Part shown: in pieces, positions 1 through 11,879 of the stretch
Layout: every line of letters starts with the position of its first letter
Position numbering within the stretch: the first letter of the stretch is position 1
Assembly (NCBI GenBank): GCA_034687125.1
Contig: JAQGBZ010000063.1
Location: forward strand, 1 to 64,000
DNA: 64,000 bases
Direction of reading: 5' to 3'
From: Neelides folsomi
Lineage: Eukaryota; Arthropoda; Collembola; Neelipleona; Neelidae
The notes under the pieces: model-generated
Seen by the model: the letters and a program-made list of their open reading frames with translations, nothing else
Databases searched by the model: none
Told to the model about the DNA's origin: nothing
Made by a program: the position numbers and the translations under genes

Positions 1-13
1 TTGATGAAATCAG

Positions 14-103
14 GCTGGAATAGTCGAAGCGTTTGCAGAAGTTCAGGTTGCTATGTGCAAACGTGGATGTGAAGCTGCCTCGAAGATGATGAAGCTCAAG
101 TGA
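14..103 (+). CDS. Possible terminal exon of an unknown plus-strand gene (5' part outside window)
   Basis: After an AG at 12-13 an open frame runs to TGA at 101-103 and encodes 29 residues that look protein-like (AGIVEAFAEVQVAMCKRGCE, then a Lys/Met-rich end). Two in-frame stops lie just upstream of the AG, so it would have to be a spliced last exon. I do not recognise the family. If real, it lies on the opposite strand inside the first intron of the MTHFR gene, whose later exons must be left of the window. It is short and could be chance. Confidence 0.25.
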   Translation, partial: AGIVEAFAEVQVAMCKRGCEAASKMMKLK

Positions 104-647
104 CAAAATAATATTACTGAATATATTATATAATATATAAGCATTACCATTGCCAGATGTTAGAAAAATTGATTAAAGATTAAAAGAGATACGAGCTGTT
201 TAAAAAAAGAAAGATACTTATGGCACTCCCTGTATAAATGAAATATGCACTACTACATAACTACTATAAATAGTAAATACAATTTTTTTAAATTTTGAAC
301 TGTGGTTTTTAGATAGCAATACATTAAAAAATTATGTATTATGGAATTTGCGAATCACGATTCATTTCTTCGGAATATACCATAAAAGTCTGATATCAGT
401 GATATGCCGCATGTCGTTGAATTAATGAAAAGCATGGGATACTTATACCGCAATCAAACAATCCCATTCTTTTAATAAGAGTATAGCGGTGGCACATTTT
501 ATAAACGTAAGATAAATACATAGTAGAGCGTGAACAAATATCTAGAGATTTATATATATAAAAGCATGAATAGATGTAATTAATGAGCAATTTAATATTT
601 AATATTAAATAATATTTATTTTTCTCACGTGTGTTAATGAAAATTAC

Positions 648-919
648 CTTGCAAGTAAATTAACTGCTCCACTTTTCGTCCGAGGTGGGAAGAATTCCAG
701 AGAGAAAAAATGACTCCCACTTTCAATTTTAGCTTCAATTTTTTCTTTGAGACTTACATAAACCGAAATTGACGAAGTACTTGACTTTCTCACCCGATCC
801 CTTGCATAGCCATTAGTGAAATAATGATCCTCCGAATCACTTGATTCAAAGTCGGAACATTTCCCAATTGACACACTTGCTGTACTTGAAGCAACCGAAT
901 GTTTCCTATTTGAAATCAT
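648..919 (-). CDS. MTHFR: Methylenetetrahydrofolate reductase, first coding exon (partial gene)
   Basis: The ATG at 919 opens a Ser-rich leader of about 55 residues. It is followed by a helix ([12 protein letters not shown]) and the strand [20 protein letters not shown], which is the hallmark start of the MTHFR TIM-barrel; the Glu of EFFPP is the conserved active-site acid of the family. The exon ends in phase 2 at the donor GTAATT (647-642). MTHFR reduces 5,10-methylene-THF to 5-methyl-THF with FAD and NAD(P)H, feeding methionine synthesis. The Ser-rich leader matches the phosphorylated N-terminal extension of animal MTHFR. No further MTHFR exon is visible at 1-647, so the rest lies beyond the left edge. 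Confidence 0.88.
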
Positions 920-1818
920 GATGGAAAGTCAAATCTCTCTATTTGGGAGAATGCTAATAATATAATTGTAAAGGATAATGTTTTTCGCAAGTTGTTGTTT
1001 TCGGAATCGGCTAGAAGGAAAGGATTTGAAACAGCTGAAAGAATGAAATGGATGGAGCTCGAATGAAAGCTCACCCCTGTCTGAGTTTCTCTTCTTCAAA
1101 TAGATTAAACGAGGTTGGAAAGGATTTTTTTGCCTCTACCTATATTTATCAAACTGTATTGGGAACAAATTGAATCTTATAGGCATAATAATTGATAGCT
1201 CTTCTTCATTCAATAATATATACGTTACAATTAACCTCAAATTGGGTGCGGTATATCGTCATGCCTTGAACTCGTGCACTATTTACTTATTTAACTACAA
1301 TTTTATTAAACGGCACAAGCACACATATCACATTAGGATAACATGTTATTACCATAAAATTTTTAAACATTGTATGATAAAACTCATACATCGTTGATTG
1401 CTTTTAGTATAATGATTTTTAATGAAATAATGTTGAAGCATGTCATGAGCTATGCTATAAGTGTACTTACTCAAGGTATTTTAAGCAAATTCTATGTTCT
1501 TACATTTTTAAATGGAAATAGCTTCTAGGTATGTATTCTTTCTAAAACTTTATCGTAGAGAATGAAGGCGAATAAATGGATGTTTTGTAGATTAAGTAAT
1601 AAATAAACTTTATAAGCAATAATAAGAATTCATTAATATTTATTGTATTGAGCAGACTTGAATTGTTAAACACTTAATATACATAAAAGATGGTAAAAAT
1701 AAGAAAGTAATAAAGTACAAATTAATGTGTAATAATATTATAAGTAGTTATTTTTGTTATAATTTAAACATTGAGGGAAAAATTCTATAAAAGTATGTAT
1801 TATTGTATTATTTAAAAT
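920..1818. other. Intergenic gap between MTHFR start and ANAPC5 end
   Basis: AT-rich sequence with no exon I can support on either strand. It must contain the MTHFR promoter side and the 3' UTR of ANAPC5, both minus-strand genes. No repeat stands out. Confidence 0.5.
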
Positions 1819-4800
1819 TTAAATGATACACGTTTTTGGATCCCACCTAAGAATGGGCTTCAGTTTATCAAATACTTCTTTTGTTTGGGCCAATGAAGCT
1901 TTTTGCTCATTTAGCCATATTTTATTTGATTCGGATTCTCCTAACTCAATGTGTATTGCATTAAATAATAATTTTAATTTCAGATGATATATTTCTTTTA
2001 GTCGATAGTCGTTTTTCCAATCGTGGTAAATTTTCTCAGCAGAGGTCAAAGTTTCCATATAAAACTCAACGTCGTCGATACTGAGAGGAGTTTCTTTAAA
2101 TGCAAGAAGAAGTTGAACATTTGTAATGCTGTTTCTGGATTCGATCATTGGAGCACTGCATCTAATTATTGCTCTGATATCTTCGTGTAATGTTCTTGTT
2201 CCAATTCTCAACAACTCAAGTTCATTCTAATCAAATCATAAATTGTATTTATATCTGTATAAGATACTAATAACTTTTTGAAGATTTATGAATACATCAT
2301 GGTATATGGTATAAACTTTAATTAGAATTGATTGCAACATATTATTTGTTATAGAATACCTGAACAGACGCAATATTGATGAGACAAAGGGATATGTAAA
2401 AATCTGAGAAAATTTCTCTCGAAATTTCTAAAGCTTCAAAAAGATGATTCAAAGATCTTATGGGACATCTGCATAGGCATTCAAGTTCAGCTTTAAGGAA
2501 CAGGCATCTGTAATTAAAACATATTCGTTGTCATATAATAATATCGATTATGCTTATAAGGTTAACTTTGGTTATCCAACTTAACCATCATAATTATAAA
2601 TGATTAATGATTAGTATAGATAGTTATAAACTATTAACCTTATTTTGAGATCGTTTAGTTCACAAGTTTTCTTGTCAAAACATTTCATTAAATTTTTCAG
2701 TATCCTTCCAGATTCATCCCATTCGTTGAGTATCATTTTGCTATAAGCTCTCCTAAAAATTGAATTGAAATATTCTTAAATGTTATTTTTCTATATATTA
2801 ATTTAGACAAATTGTTGTTCAATCTACCAATATAAAGCTTCTGTTTTATTGAATGCTGCAATTGTAGCAATTACATCGTCTGGAACTGGATTGTAACCAA
2901 GATAAGCTTCCATAGCTTTGACAATTCCATCTTCTAAACCAAACAATACTCCTGCTGGAGAAGCGTCGAATCCAAAAAGAAGTCTTCCGTATTCCATCAA
3001 CGATTTCCCATTCTCGATCTCGCCATTTACCAATAAGCACTGTGCCAAGAGGCACAAAGCTGCACAATATGCTCTTGATGGCCAATTTAGAGAGGAGAGT
3101 AAAATGATTTGACACGGAAAAGAAACGAGCTGGAAAAATATTACATCGCAATATAAATTATCTCTGGATTTTAGGATAAATAGTAAATTCACAATTTGTT
3201 TAAAAGAAAATAACAATTAAAAGAATAATAATTATTATTTTGACTAACATGATGCCAATCAAATACTCCAAAAAAAGTACTCAATGATATGAGGAGCAAC
3301 GACTCGACTTCTTCCAAATCACATTCAGCATTGTAGTGCCACAAAGTCTAAATTAAATCAAAATGCTGAGTTAATAAAAAATTATAACATAATATAAATT
3401 AATGTTTTAAATTGAACATAAAATAAACATTTAAACATACGTAAAGAATCTCTTTAGGGGGAAGTCCTTGATAATGGTAATCGAAGGCATTAGCAATAAC
3501 ATTGACAGAATGGAGATATGCCATGTATTTATCAACTTCTTTCGTCACTGTTACAATTGCCTCAGTGTATGGTTTATTGTGAAATCTGCACCAAAGATTA
3601 TGGCAATAATGAAGACACGTGGCATCTCCGGCACTGTGGCCAGCTTGGAATGCTTCCTCCAAAAACATCATTGAATCTTTGCTGGAAGTAACAATAAAAT
3701 ATTAACATAATTAATCAAGTAATTAAAACAGTTAAAAAAGTAATTCAAAATTTCAATATGTCATAGTATTAGTATTGTGCTTACTCGTATTCCATTAAAC
3801 GATAGAATGTAGCAAAATTATATGCTGCATAAGGTGTTCCCTTATTAATTTCCGAAGTATTTGGTTTGATTCTTAAATCAAAGGATGTCCGCAGCGCTTC
3901 AATACATCTTGAAATATCTTTAATTCTCAAACTGTTCAAATACTCCAAATAGTGCTAAAATAAAAATATATAATAAGTTATAAAAGATTTGAATAAATAA
4001 TATCGCGCAAGATGATTTTAACCATCGAGCTTGAGTTTTTTATGCAAAATATAAAAGAATGTTACAATTTGTGGATGAAGGACTTTTGAGCTTGGATTAA
4101 ATTTAATAGCTTCAATGAATGAAGAAATTTCCAGTGGAGTGTAAGAATTAGTTTTAGAATGATACAAATCATTTCCAAGAATTTTCAGTTGTTTTTCAAT
4201 CTGCTTTCGACTCCACCATTTTACTTCCTCCCATCGTTTGCTTCCAGATAAAATATTAATGGGATCAAGTGGGAGCTTGGACTGGTGCTACAACAAAAAA
4301 GAATTTTATTCTTGTTTAGATTGAATAAAATAGTGTGATTGCTTTGTATATATTTGCTAAGTTTAATAATTTAATAATTTTAATTACCTTTTCAGGTGAT
4401 TTGAAAGAAGCTTCTTCCCGAGATACAAAATAACCAAAATCATTTTCTTTCACTATCGAAAGAGAACAATTTCCACTTGTATCATAAGATGTATCGAGAT
4501 CAATGAGAGGTTCTTGTATTTCAAAATCCATTTCATCTTTTACAATGTCCTCATTTGGACCATTCCATACATTTCTTAATTTTTTCACAGCTTCGAGTGC
4601 CTTTAAAATCCTTGTTTGTTTATCTGAATTCAAATTCGCATTCTCTTCTTTAATTTCTGATATATTCTGTTGTGGTGATGAATGAAGGCTTCTTTCGGCA
4701 TTGAATTCTTCAAGGAGATTCATTCCAAATCCTACCATGTTTTTCTCGAATCTCTTTTGTAGCACACCTTTAAAGACATCAAGTCCTTTTCTTCTAACTT

Positions 4801-5853
4801 GTGGCAAAGCAGCTTTCTTTTCAATTGGAGCGAACTTGTCAAACTTCCATTCTTTAAAAGGAATTGTCCGTGACTTTTGAATTAATGGAGGAGGAACAAT
4901 TGATTCGGTTACAACGATGGAGGAAATCTCATTATCCGAAGTTTCTATTTTATCATTCGAAGATGTGGAAGTTACTTCAAATTTAGATGTATCAAGAGGG
5001 TCAGAGGTTGGTTGTTCTATACTGTTTTCATTGTCTTCAGACTCTGACAAACCGGTGTCTTTGAGCTCTTCAATTTCCATTTCAATATCTGATTCAAAAT
5101 CATCTTCCGAATCGACTTCCGGATTCTTCGGGGTTTCCAAGTCCATTTCAACATTTGGAGTTTCAAAATCTGGCTTATTCAAATTGCTTTCTGTCTCAGA
5201 TTCTGAAAGCTCATTCTCAAAATTTGAAGGGATTATAGGGATGATGTCGGAAATTGTGCGAATTGTATCGGAATCAGAATGCCATATGTATCTAATTAAC
5301 TCTTTGTACAAATAGAGCACTTGCGGATAAGAGAGTTTTCTTATATGAAGGAGAACAAGTCGGAGGAATTTTCCAAATGGACTGTTTTTCCCTATCCGTT
5401 TTCTCAAAATAACGGTTTGAGACGATTCAATGTCAATAATTGAATGAGCGAGTTCGTAAAGGAAACTGGCATTGTCTTCTTCCAAATTCTCAATTATCTT
5501 GTTGAACCTTCTCAAAACTTCTACTCTGATGTGGTTGTTGGGGTCGTACAAAATCTCCTTCATCTTTGAAAAGCTCATATCCGACGACTAAACGCAAAAA
5601 AATTTGATTAGTTTCGTTACTTTGTGTAAGAAAATAAAAGTTAACTAGTTTAATTTTAATTAAAGGTGTTTACCGAAACCAATTTGTATATGCAAAGTAG
5701 TGATGCAATCCGATCTTCGGCACTTCCTCTGGATAATTCAATGTGAAAATAATTCTCTCTAATAAAAATTACAACTAGGATTTTGAAAGGACTAATTTCT
5801 CCTTCTTTTATCACCCGCCAACGACTTTCGGGTCTTGGAGTGTCTGTCTGCAT
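1819..5853 (-). CDS. ANAPC5: Anaphase-promoting complex subunit 5, ten exons, 1,027 aa
   Basis: Exons in transcript order: 5853-5674, 5587-4388, 4287-4066, 3954-3785, 3681-3441, 3347-3249, 3129-2828, 2752-2639, 2507-2360, 2226-1819; all junctions keep frame. APC5 is a TPR scaffold subunit of the APC/C E3 ligase that drives mitotic exit. Recognition rests on conserved stretches. FLRLVLLHIRKLSYPQVLYL corresponds to the N-terminal helix pair. LEEAFQAGHSAGDATCLHYC corresponds to the LQEAIRIA..N-x-CLQHC TPR of animal APC5. A further helix is LWHYNAECDLEEVESLL. The protein is longer than the roughly 750-aa vertebrate protein, mainly from an acidic Ser/Glu-rich stretch at residues about 184-285, where vertebrates have a shorter acidic linker. 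Introns are mostly 60-130 nt. The exon 3 donor (ATT|GTAACA) is the weakest junction. Confidence 0.85.
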
Positions 5854-6353
5854 CTTGACCTTTAAATCTAATTATTATTGGTAAATCAGATAATAGGTCT
5901 GCCTAATGACTTTTATACTATTTTAATAATGTTAAAAAAGTTTAACTTTGCTAAATATTCCAAGTTTTAATAAGAGACGATTTTTTATCAATAAACAGCA
6001 AGGCTTTCAAAAGCCGAATATTGTTTCGCGCTTTAACATTGCAAGCAATAATATGAAATCAGCATGACTGAGCTATAGTTTACTCTATATTGGGGCGAAA
6101 TGCCAATTACGAGATCCAACATCTTTCACTACCTATATTAAAGTAGTTAATTAAAACAAACGAAAACATTATAAATGTAAGTATTTTAAACAAATGTTAA
6201 ATAATGAATTACTGAAAAGGTACGATTGCAATTTGCACAAACACTTTATTTTCACCTTTTTAAAAATTAAGATTTTGGCAACAATCGAATTCATTGGCCA
6301 TCAAATTAAAAGTTATAAACGTATATAAATAATGTTTTTCCATTTCGTACAAT
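5854..6353. other. Intergenic gap between ANAPC5 and SIAH-like gene
   Basis: About 500 bp of AT-rich DNA holding the ANAPC5 promoter and the 3' UTR of the SIAH-like gene, both on the minus strand. No coding exon or repeat seen. Confidence 0.5.
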
Positions 6354-7952
6354 TTATCTCACTTTAGGATTCGACTCAGTATTTGACCTTTTAGCTCTAA
6401 AAAGATTCATGGCAATTTGAAAGGCACTTTTTCGTGATGTGGTCACAGATTTGATGTTCACATTCGGAGTTTCTATTGGGCTTTCTTTGCTGCTATATGC
6501 ATCTTCGCCCTCGTTCCCAATCGACTCTGTTTCGCCCTCGTCGCTTTCCAAGCCTGAATTGGACTCAATTTCGTCACTGAAATTATTAGGACTTAACAAA
6601 TTATCCACGCCCACTTCTTCCTTATCGTTAACGTCAGGAGGATATATTTTGTATTCCACTTCCCATTTAGTGATTTCTCCTCCGTTTGGATCTTTGTCTG
6701 TAGTTGTGAATTGAAAAAAGGTTTCCGGAAGGAGAATGAGGCAATTTCCCGTATCGTATATTTCATTTGCAGTTGATCTGAACGAATGAACATTCGATTT
6801 CCATTTTGTTCTTAACCACTATTAAAATTAACCAATTTCAATTATCAGGAATGAAAACAATTTACAGTCTAGGATTTTCTAACTAACTCAATCTTTAATG
6901 CTTACCTTCTTCTGAGGATGTTTCATGACAATTGATGCAGTAAACGGAGGGTTGTCCAAGTCGGCATTGTAAACTGACACCCAAGCAATAACAAGATTGT
7001 AAGTGACATGGAAATTGCAGATGAAAGTTCGACTCATTGTCTGTATGTAATATGGAGGAAGAGCCCATTTATCTGAAATTATGAAATAAACTCACGTATG
7101 CAGGATATTAAGCATTTTTAATAAAATGTAACTCATTTACTTATCCCAAATTTCCTGTTAGTTGAATAGGAGCTAATTCCGTTGTCTTCTTCTGTCCCGT
7201 AAATGTTGTGTTTTTCGACAAGATGTTTCATTAATTTAAGATAGTCCACACTTTCTCCACATTCTTCTCCATCATCGTTTTGCTGCTCGCAATGAATTTG
7301 CCTTCATTTCATATCATTATAATTTGTGTTAAGATTCAAAATCCTCCTTCATAATTATGTAGTGATAGATTGTTAAGTTATAATTTTATTTAATTATGTA
7401 CCTAAATTGACATTTTTCTAAATGGTTGGTGAGTTCTGATCCTTTAAGAATTTCTTCACATCCTTGAGAAGAAAAATGGCAATTGAAAGTGAAGAAAGAA
7501 ACGAGGGACTCTGCGAGTAAACTCCTCACTGATGTGTAAACACCGTCACATTTTGGACAGAAGTCGAGTTTGTCCCGACAATGAGGGCAAACAATGTGAC
7601 CATTGGCACATAAATAAATTGGAGGGACAGAAATGTCACGACATGAGGCACACTCGAGAAGCTCCTTGAACTCTGGAATGAGACCGTTGTCATCCTTAAG
7701 TGAACGTTTGCTAGAAAATATACACAATTATTGGAGCAATTTTAACATTATTGAACCTGTTAACTTAAAACACAAACATTGTATTTTTAGCTTAAAACTT
7801 TAAAAAAAATAATTATATTATTTTAAAATTATTTAAGAACCTCTCTTTGTTTCCTTTTCGAGCCCAAATAAGGAATTGGCATTTGAAGACTTTAAGCGTG
7901 CTAATTCATCGGTCGTGTCTGGAGATTTTGGTTCCACTTGATCAGTTTCCAT
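6354..7952 (-). CDS. SIAH/sina-like RING E3 ubiquitin ligase, five exons, 391 aa
   Basis: Exons: 7952-7841, 7672-7402, 7301-7141, 7072-6906, 6818-6354. The RING runs from CASCRDISVPPIYLC through GHIVCPHC to FCPKC and matches the SIAH type, including the PPI-x-x-C-x-x-GH-x-VC signature. It is followed by the SIAH zinc-finger region (NCHFSSQGC...NHLEKC, then C-x9-C...H...H in exon 3) and a divergent substrate-binding domain. The C-terminus is acidic and Ser-rich (residues about 300-370), ending in a basic helix; canonical SIAH lacks this tail. The family transfers ubiquitin to substrates for proteasomal decay. The start ATG at 7952 was chosen because its exon (phase 1) joins the internal acceptor TCATTCCAG at 7673 in frame; the more obvious upstream AG (7711) would not. 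The substrate is unknown. Confidence 0.78.
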
Positions 7953-8597
7953 CCTGTGAAATTATGGAATTTTTTAATTGACATGAATTTTCAACATTAA
8001 TTAGCTATTTGAACTTATTTATTAAATATCCTAAAACATACGATTCAAAATCTCCAGTCCATGAACCTCCTTATTGAAGTTTCTTATAATGACCACTTTC
8101 TGTGGTCATTTAGAGGATTATCAAGCTAAAAATTTTGGATTGCCACAAGCAAAATTTTAAACTCTTCAAAAAGTAAGAATAAAATACTTTTCTCAAAATT
8201 TTTTCTATAGATACCATATAGTGAATATAGTCATTACGCAATGCAATGTATCAGTTGTATGTTTTTAGTATAATCTTGAACACCATTATTTTCATTATAC
8301 TCGTCATTAACATGCGGTTAATCACTAAAAATATTATCAAAAGAAAATAATGTAAAAGTTTAACAAGCATTGTATTAGTTAAAGATTGTTAATCAAATCG
8401 TAGGTCATTGGACACAATATTTTTTGACATCAAATGCATCAAATTCATCCTTGCGATTATTATATTGTAACTATCAAGTTTAAAACGCAACTCGTGTTCT
8501 TTGTTTACAGCCTTGATTTTGTAAATATACATAATCAATTAAATAGGTAATTATTATGAGGAATTCCTCACGCAGAGTGCGATAAAAAGTAAGGGTC
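7953..8597. other. Intergenic gap with a short perfect hairpin
   Basis: No exon seen. It contains the SIAH-like promoter side. Positions 8088-8110 form a perfect 9-bp inverted repeat (AATGACCAC / GTGGTCATT) with a 5-nt loop. The segment is otherwise AT-rich and featureless. Confidence 0.45.
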
Positions 8598-8680
8598 GGA
8601 CGGGACTCGAACCCACAATCGACATTTCCGGTGCCGCGACTTACTCCCTTTGGTCAACCGAGCCTACTCCTTATAGCACC
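8598..8680 (-). repeat. tRNA-like Pol III unit (tRNA pseudogene or tRNA-derived SINE head)
   Basis: On the minus strand there is a perfect B box (GGGTTCGAGTCCCG, around 8606-8619). An A-box-like TAGGCTCGGTTGACC lies about 50 nt upstream (near 8658-8672), and a T-run (TTTTT) follows just past the 3' end. The T-arm folds with a 7-nt loop, and CCGACCC would be the 3' acceptor strand. The expected 5' partner GGGTCGG is absent, so this is not an intact tRNA. A degenerate tRNA or the head of a tRNA-derived SINE fits best. Confidence 0.5.
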
Positions 8681-8822
8681 CCGCTTTGATCAGGGATATG
8701 ATGCAGATATGATGCTAATTAGAGATGCAAGAGGCTCTAATTATGCACGGCGAGGCTCCGACCGTCTTGTGAGGACTGCGCATCCTCACATTATGTATAA
8801 CATATTATGGTATATAATACGG

Positions 8823-9173
8823 TGTTGGATATATTATGTATGTATTGTCGGGTCTTTCCGTAACAAGTGATGTTAAGATGCGGGAGATGTACTTTTGCGG
8901 ATAACAATAAGGCAGGTTGGTTTTACGGGTAATAAACAATGACGGAGTTTATTCAATGATTGTGGACGCGGAGGTTCCTCAAGCTCCTTCTACTTTGAAG
9001 GTGGAGAAGGGACTTATCTCTTCGGCTTTGTCAAGGAGCCTTCGAACCATGGATTGGTCGGCTCCCTGCATCTTAATTAGATTAGTCATCCATTTAGATG
9101 ACCCATTTAGATGACCCATTTAGAATATTCCACATTCGAATATTCAACCTAATATTCTCAATAATATTCATCA
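8823..9173 (+). mobile_element. Possible degenerate solo LTR or retroelement fragment
   Basis: The segment starts TGTTGGATATATTATG, ends TTCATCA, carries an internal AATAAA (8931-8936) and is more GC-rich than its flanks. A TG...CA boundary with an internal poly(A) signal is LTR-like. I find no clear target-site duplication, no coding region and no second copy, so this is a weak call. Near the right end a 13-bp unit (atttagatgaccc) is repeated about two and a half times (about 9092-9124). Confidence 0.25.
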
Positions 9174-10108
9174 TGGTAATACTCTACAGTATGTATGTAA
9201 TACAAACAATGATATTTAGCGTAAGTAAATACAAAATAGTGTAAAATACCTATTCGTTCCATATATCATACATAGAAGTTAGGACGTTAGGAGATATGTT
9301 ATTTATGTACCTTATTTGTAGTTTATAAGTTTGAAGGTATTCGTGTGTATCACTTTTGTTTTAACCTATGATATGCTTGTGCTTAAATTAATCAAGGATT
9401 TTAATAGAGGTATGTATTATAAAAGTTTTATGATAATTACATATAAATATCAAGCCAAATGTAATTTAAGATTAAACATGGGAGAGCTGTCAAAATTATC
9501 AGTTACTTAATTAGAAATAATGCGCATTGAGTAACTAATATTAAACTTTACTAATAAAACTTATAATAATTATTAATTGATTAAAAAGTAATAGCCACAT
9601 ATTATTTTATCTATTAATCCAAAAGTACTCTACTTGCAAAGTTATTATCTAAATATGGTATAATTAGATAATGAGAAAATAAGCACTTAAATTACTTTGC
9701 TTCTTTGTAATTTGTAAAAGATAAATAGCATACAATTTTATTAGGTAGTCCTTTTCTTACAATGCTTTTGACTATTGCTGAATTGATGATACACTTTACT
9801 TGTTGAGTAACAAAATGACTTTCACAATAATCAAAATTTGTGAACAAACAATCTTGAATTGAAGTATACTTAACTGATTAATTTGAAAACCGAAGGCGTA
9901 CAATTTTAATTTAGATGTATTCTATAGTTAGATTAATTTATTAAAAATACATTTTTAAGTACAATTGACTTGTCGAATGTCAATATCAATATGAATCTTT
10001 ATCACCTCCTATGTTATTTAAAGATAATTTAAAGTGCCCTAAATCGTTATGTGTAAATTGTGCTATTGAATTCAATAAAACAAAGATTTAGAAAAGATAA
10101 GAAATTGA
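9174..10108. other. AT-rich intergenic gap
   Basis: No exon, RNA gene or organised repeat seen on either strand. Confidence 0.5.
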
Positions 10109-10116
10109 TATAAAAG
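10109..10116 (+). promoter_or_regulatory. TATA box of the group-7-allergen-like gene
   Basis: TATAAAAG lies 93 nt upstream of the ATG, with an initiator-like TCACCG about 30 nt downstream (near 10139). Position and spacing fit a focused core promoter for an abundant secreted protein. Confidence 0.5.
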
Positions 10117-10201
10117 TCATGTAGTAGTTTCTTTTCAATCACCGAGAATCACTGAATTTGCACATTTGCTTAGTTTGGTGTTTGTCAATTAAGAATTCAT
10201 A

Positions 10202-11313
10202 ATGAAATTCGCCGTTGTTTTGGGATTCCTTGGGATGGTGCTCTTGACCGGAGCTCTCCCACATCATGGACACAGAGCCACTGGTATATCACGAGTATTA
10301 ATTGAAAATGTGATATTTATATGAAAGAATTTATGTGATATTCACATGGACTAAATTCACCAACTTGTTGCATTTACTTTATTGCCCAATTGATATTTTA
10401 GATATTGAGAGTTTCTTGAAAGCTAATGATATTTCAATGGATCACGCCAGAGATGCTTTGGAAGATTTCTTGAAAAAACTTATCCAAGACGCTCTTGCCG
10501 GAATTCAAGAACCAACACTAGTCAATGATCAAGAGCTCGCTATTGAAGAAGATAGACTCAAGTTTGTCGGACAACTTACGTGAGTTAAATATAATTCAAC
10601 TACAGAATTAATCCAAATAAGTTGAATAAATCATAATTTTTATTATCATATGTTTTTATAGTGGAGCTGAACTTCACGATCTTTCATCTATCGATGTGAC
10701 CAAAGTTAGCGCCAATCTTATTTTGTTGAACATTGAAATTGCTCTTGAAGTTCCATCCACAACGATGATTGGTAAAAAAATATAATTCATAAATAATGTA
10801 TTTACAAATATATGCTTAATAGTTTTTCTATAAACTAATGATAGGACATTATGACGGAACTGGATCAATTGACTTGAAAGAATACGGAATGGTCTCACTT
10901 GAAGGAGCTGGACCATTCTCAGTAACCGTTGGACGTACCACGTTGAGCGCCGGATGCAGACTTACCGTTGAAAACCTTGTTGGACAAATTGGAATTGCTA
11001 ATTTGAAATACGACTTGAAATTCCTTGACTTTGATGGTAAACTCGAGAACCTCAGAGTCGGAGGACAAGACGTTGACTGGAAGGAATACTCAGCCAACTT
11101 CAAAGAACTCTTTGACACACTCGAAGCTGAGATGCACTCTGAATTGATCGTTAAGATCACCGATGCCGTTAACCTCGCTCTTGACGTAAGAATCAAAAGT
11201 CAAAACTATTAAATTATTTAATCTTAACTCTTAATTCAATTTTATCTAACAAGTTTTTATCATTTTTATTTTCACAGGGTATTAGACTTATCGACCTTAT
11301 TGGAGGAAAATAA
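10202..11313 (+). CDS. Secreted group-7-allergen-like lipid-binding protein, five exons, 248 aa
   Basis: Exons: 10202-10283, 10402-10579, 10662-10771, 10845-11185, 11278-11313, all in frame. An 18-residue hydrophobic signal peptide (MKFAVVLGFLGMVLLTGALP) is followed by an amphipathic helix (SFLKANDISMDHARDALEDF) and a repeated pattern of beta strands (IDLKEYGMVSLEG..., LKFLDFDGKLENLRVGG), then a closing long helix. This order matches the Der p 7-type fold of arthropods, a half-barrel wrapped round a helix related to LBP/BPI and takeout proteins, thought to bind lipids. Family assignment comes from pattern and length, not from an invariant motif; a takeout/JHBP-like protein is the alternative. 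Poly(A) signal AATAAA at 11362-11367. Confidence 0.6.
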
Positions 11314-11666
11314 GCTCAATTGCCATCTTGTTACAATGAACCATTAACCATCTACTTAAACAATAAAACATATATCGTACATAAATTAACCAATTATAAC
11401 AAAGTTTGTATGATAAATAAAAAAAGCAATTTCAATCTCATTTTGTTTATTTACATTAAAATGTATTTATGTGAGTACCATAAATGGTATAAGTATACAT
11501 TATGATCATAATGTATGATCAAAATACAAAAAAGATCAAAGATTAAATACAGTAATGTAGCTTTTAACTTTATTTATTTTACAAAAATCATATATATATA
11601 TAATACGTGACTTTAATTTCACGTCATCAAGCCTACAGCCCTTTGGGATGATCCGATCGGAATGGG
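11314..11666. other. 3' flank, low-complexity AT
   Basis: 3' UTR and flank of the preceding gene, with a short AT microsatellite near 11590-11602. No gene seen. Confidence 0.4.
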
Positions 11667-11730
11667 CAGGGCCGGCTTTAAGCATAGGCGGCCGCCTAGG
11701 GCCTCAAGATTTAGTAGACCTCAAAAAATT
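11667..11730. mobile_element. hAT-like transposon terminus
   Basis: CAGGGCCGGCTTTAAG at 11667 resembles the terminal inverted repeat of hAT-type elements (CAGGG-rich, followed by GGCCGCCTAGGGCC-like sequence). It includes a 14-bp GC-rich palindrome TAGGCGGCCGCCTA (11685-11698) that is very unlike the AT-rich flanks. I do not see the opposite terminus or a transposase, so it is at best a decayed or nonautonomous copy. Confidence 0.3.
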
Positions 11731-11879
11731 GCCCTCTACACTAGATAAAATTTTGTAGTAAAATTTTTTTTTAATAGGAATTGTATTAAAAATTCGTCAA
11801 AGCCGTATATAATTTTGAATATTTTTATCTAGGAAAACTAATTGGTTTAAAATATATCTTGTGGCTAATATTCAGATCC

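Noticed and set aside
4316-4387. Extension of ANAPC5 exon 2 to the open-frame stop at 4316
   Set aside because: The GTAATT donor at 4387 and the in-frame continuation into exon 3, which matches APC5, show that the extension is intronic.
7673-7727. SIAH-like exon 2 starting at the AG at 7711-7712
   Set aside because: It gives the wrong phase against the only plausible first exon (7952-7841). The pyrimidine-rich internal acceptor TCATTCCAG at 7673 restores the frame directly before the RING.
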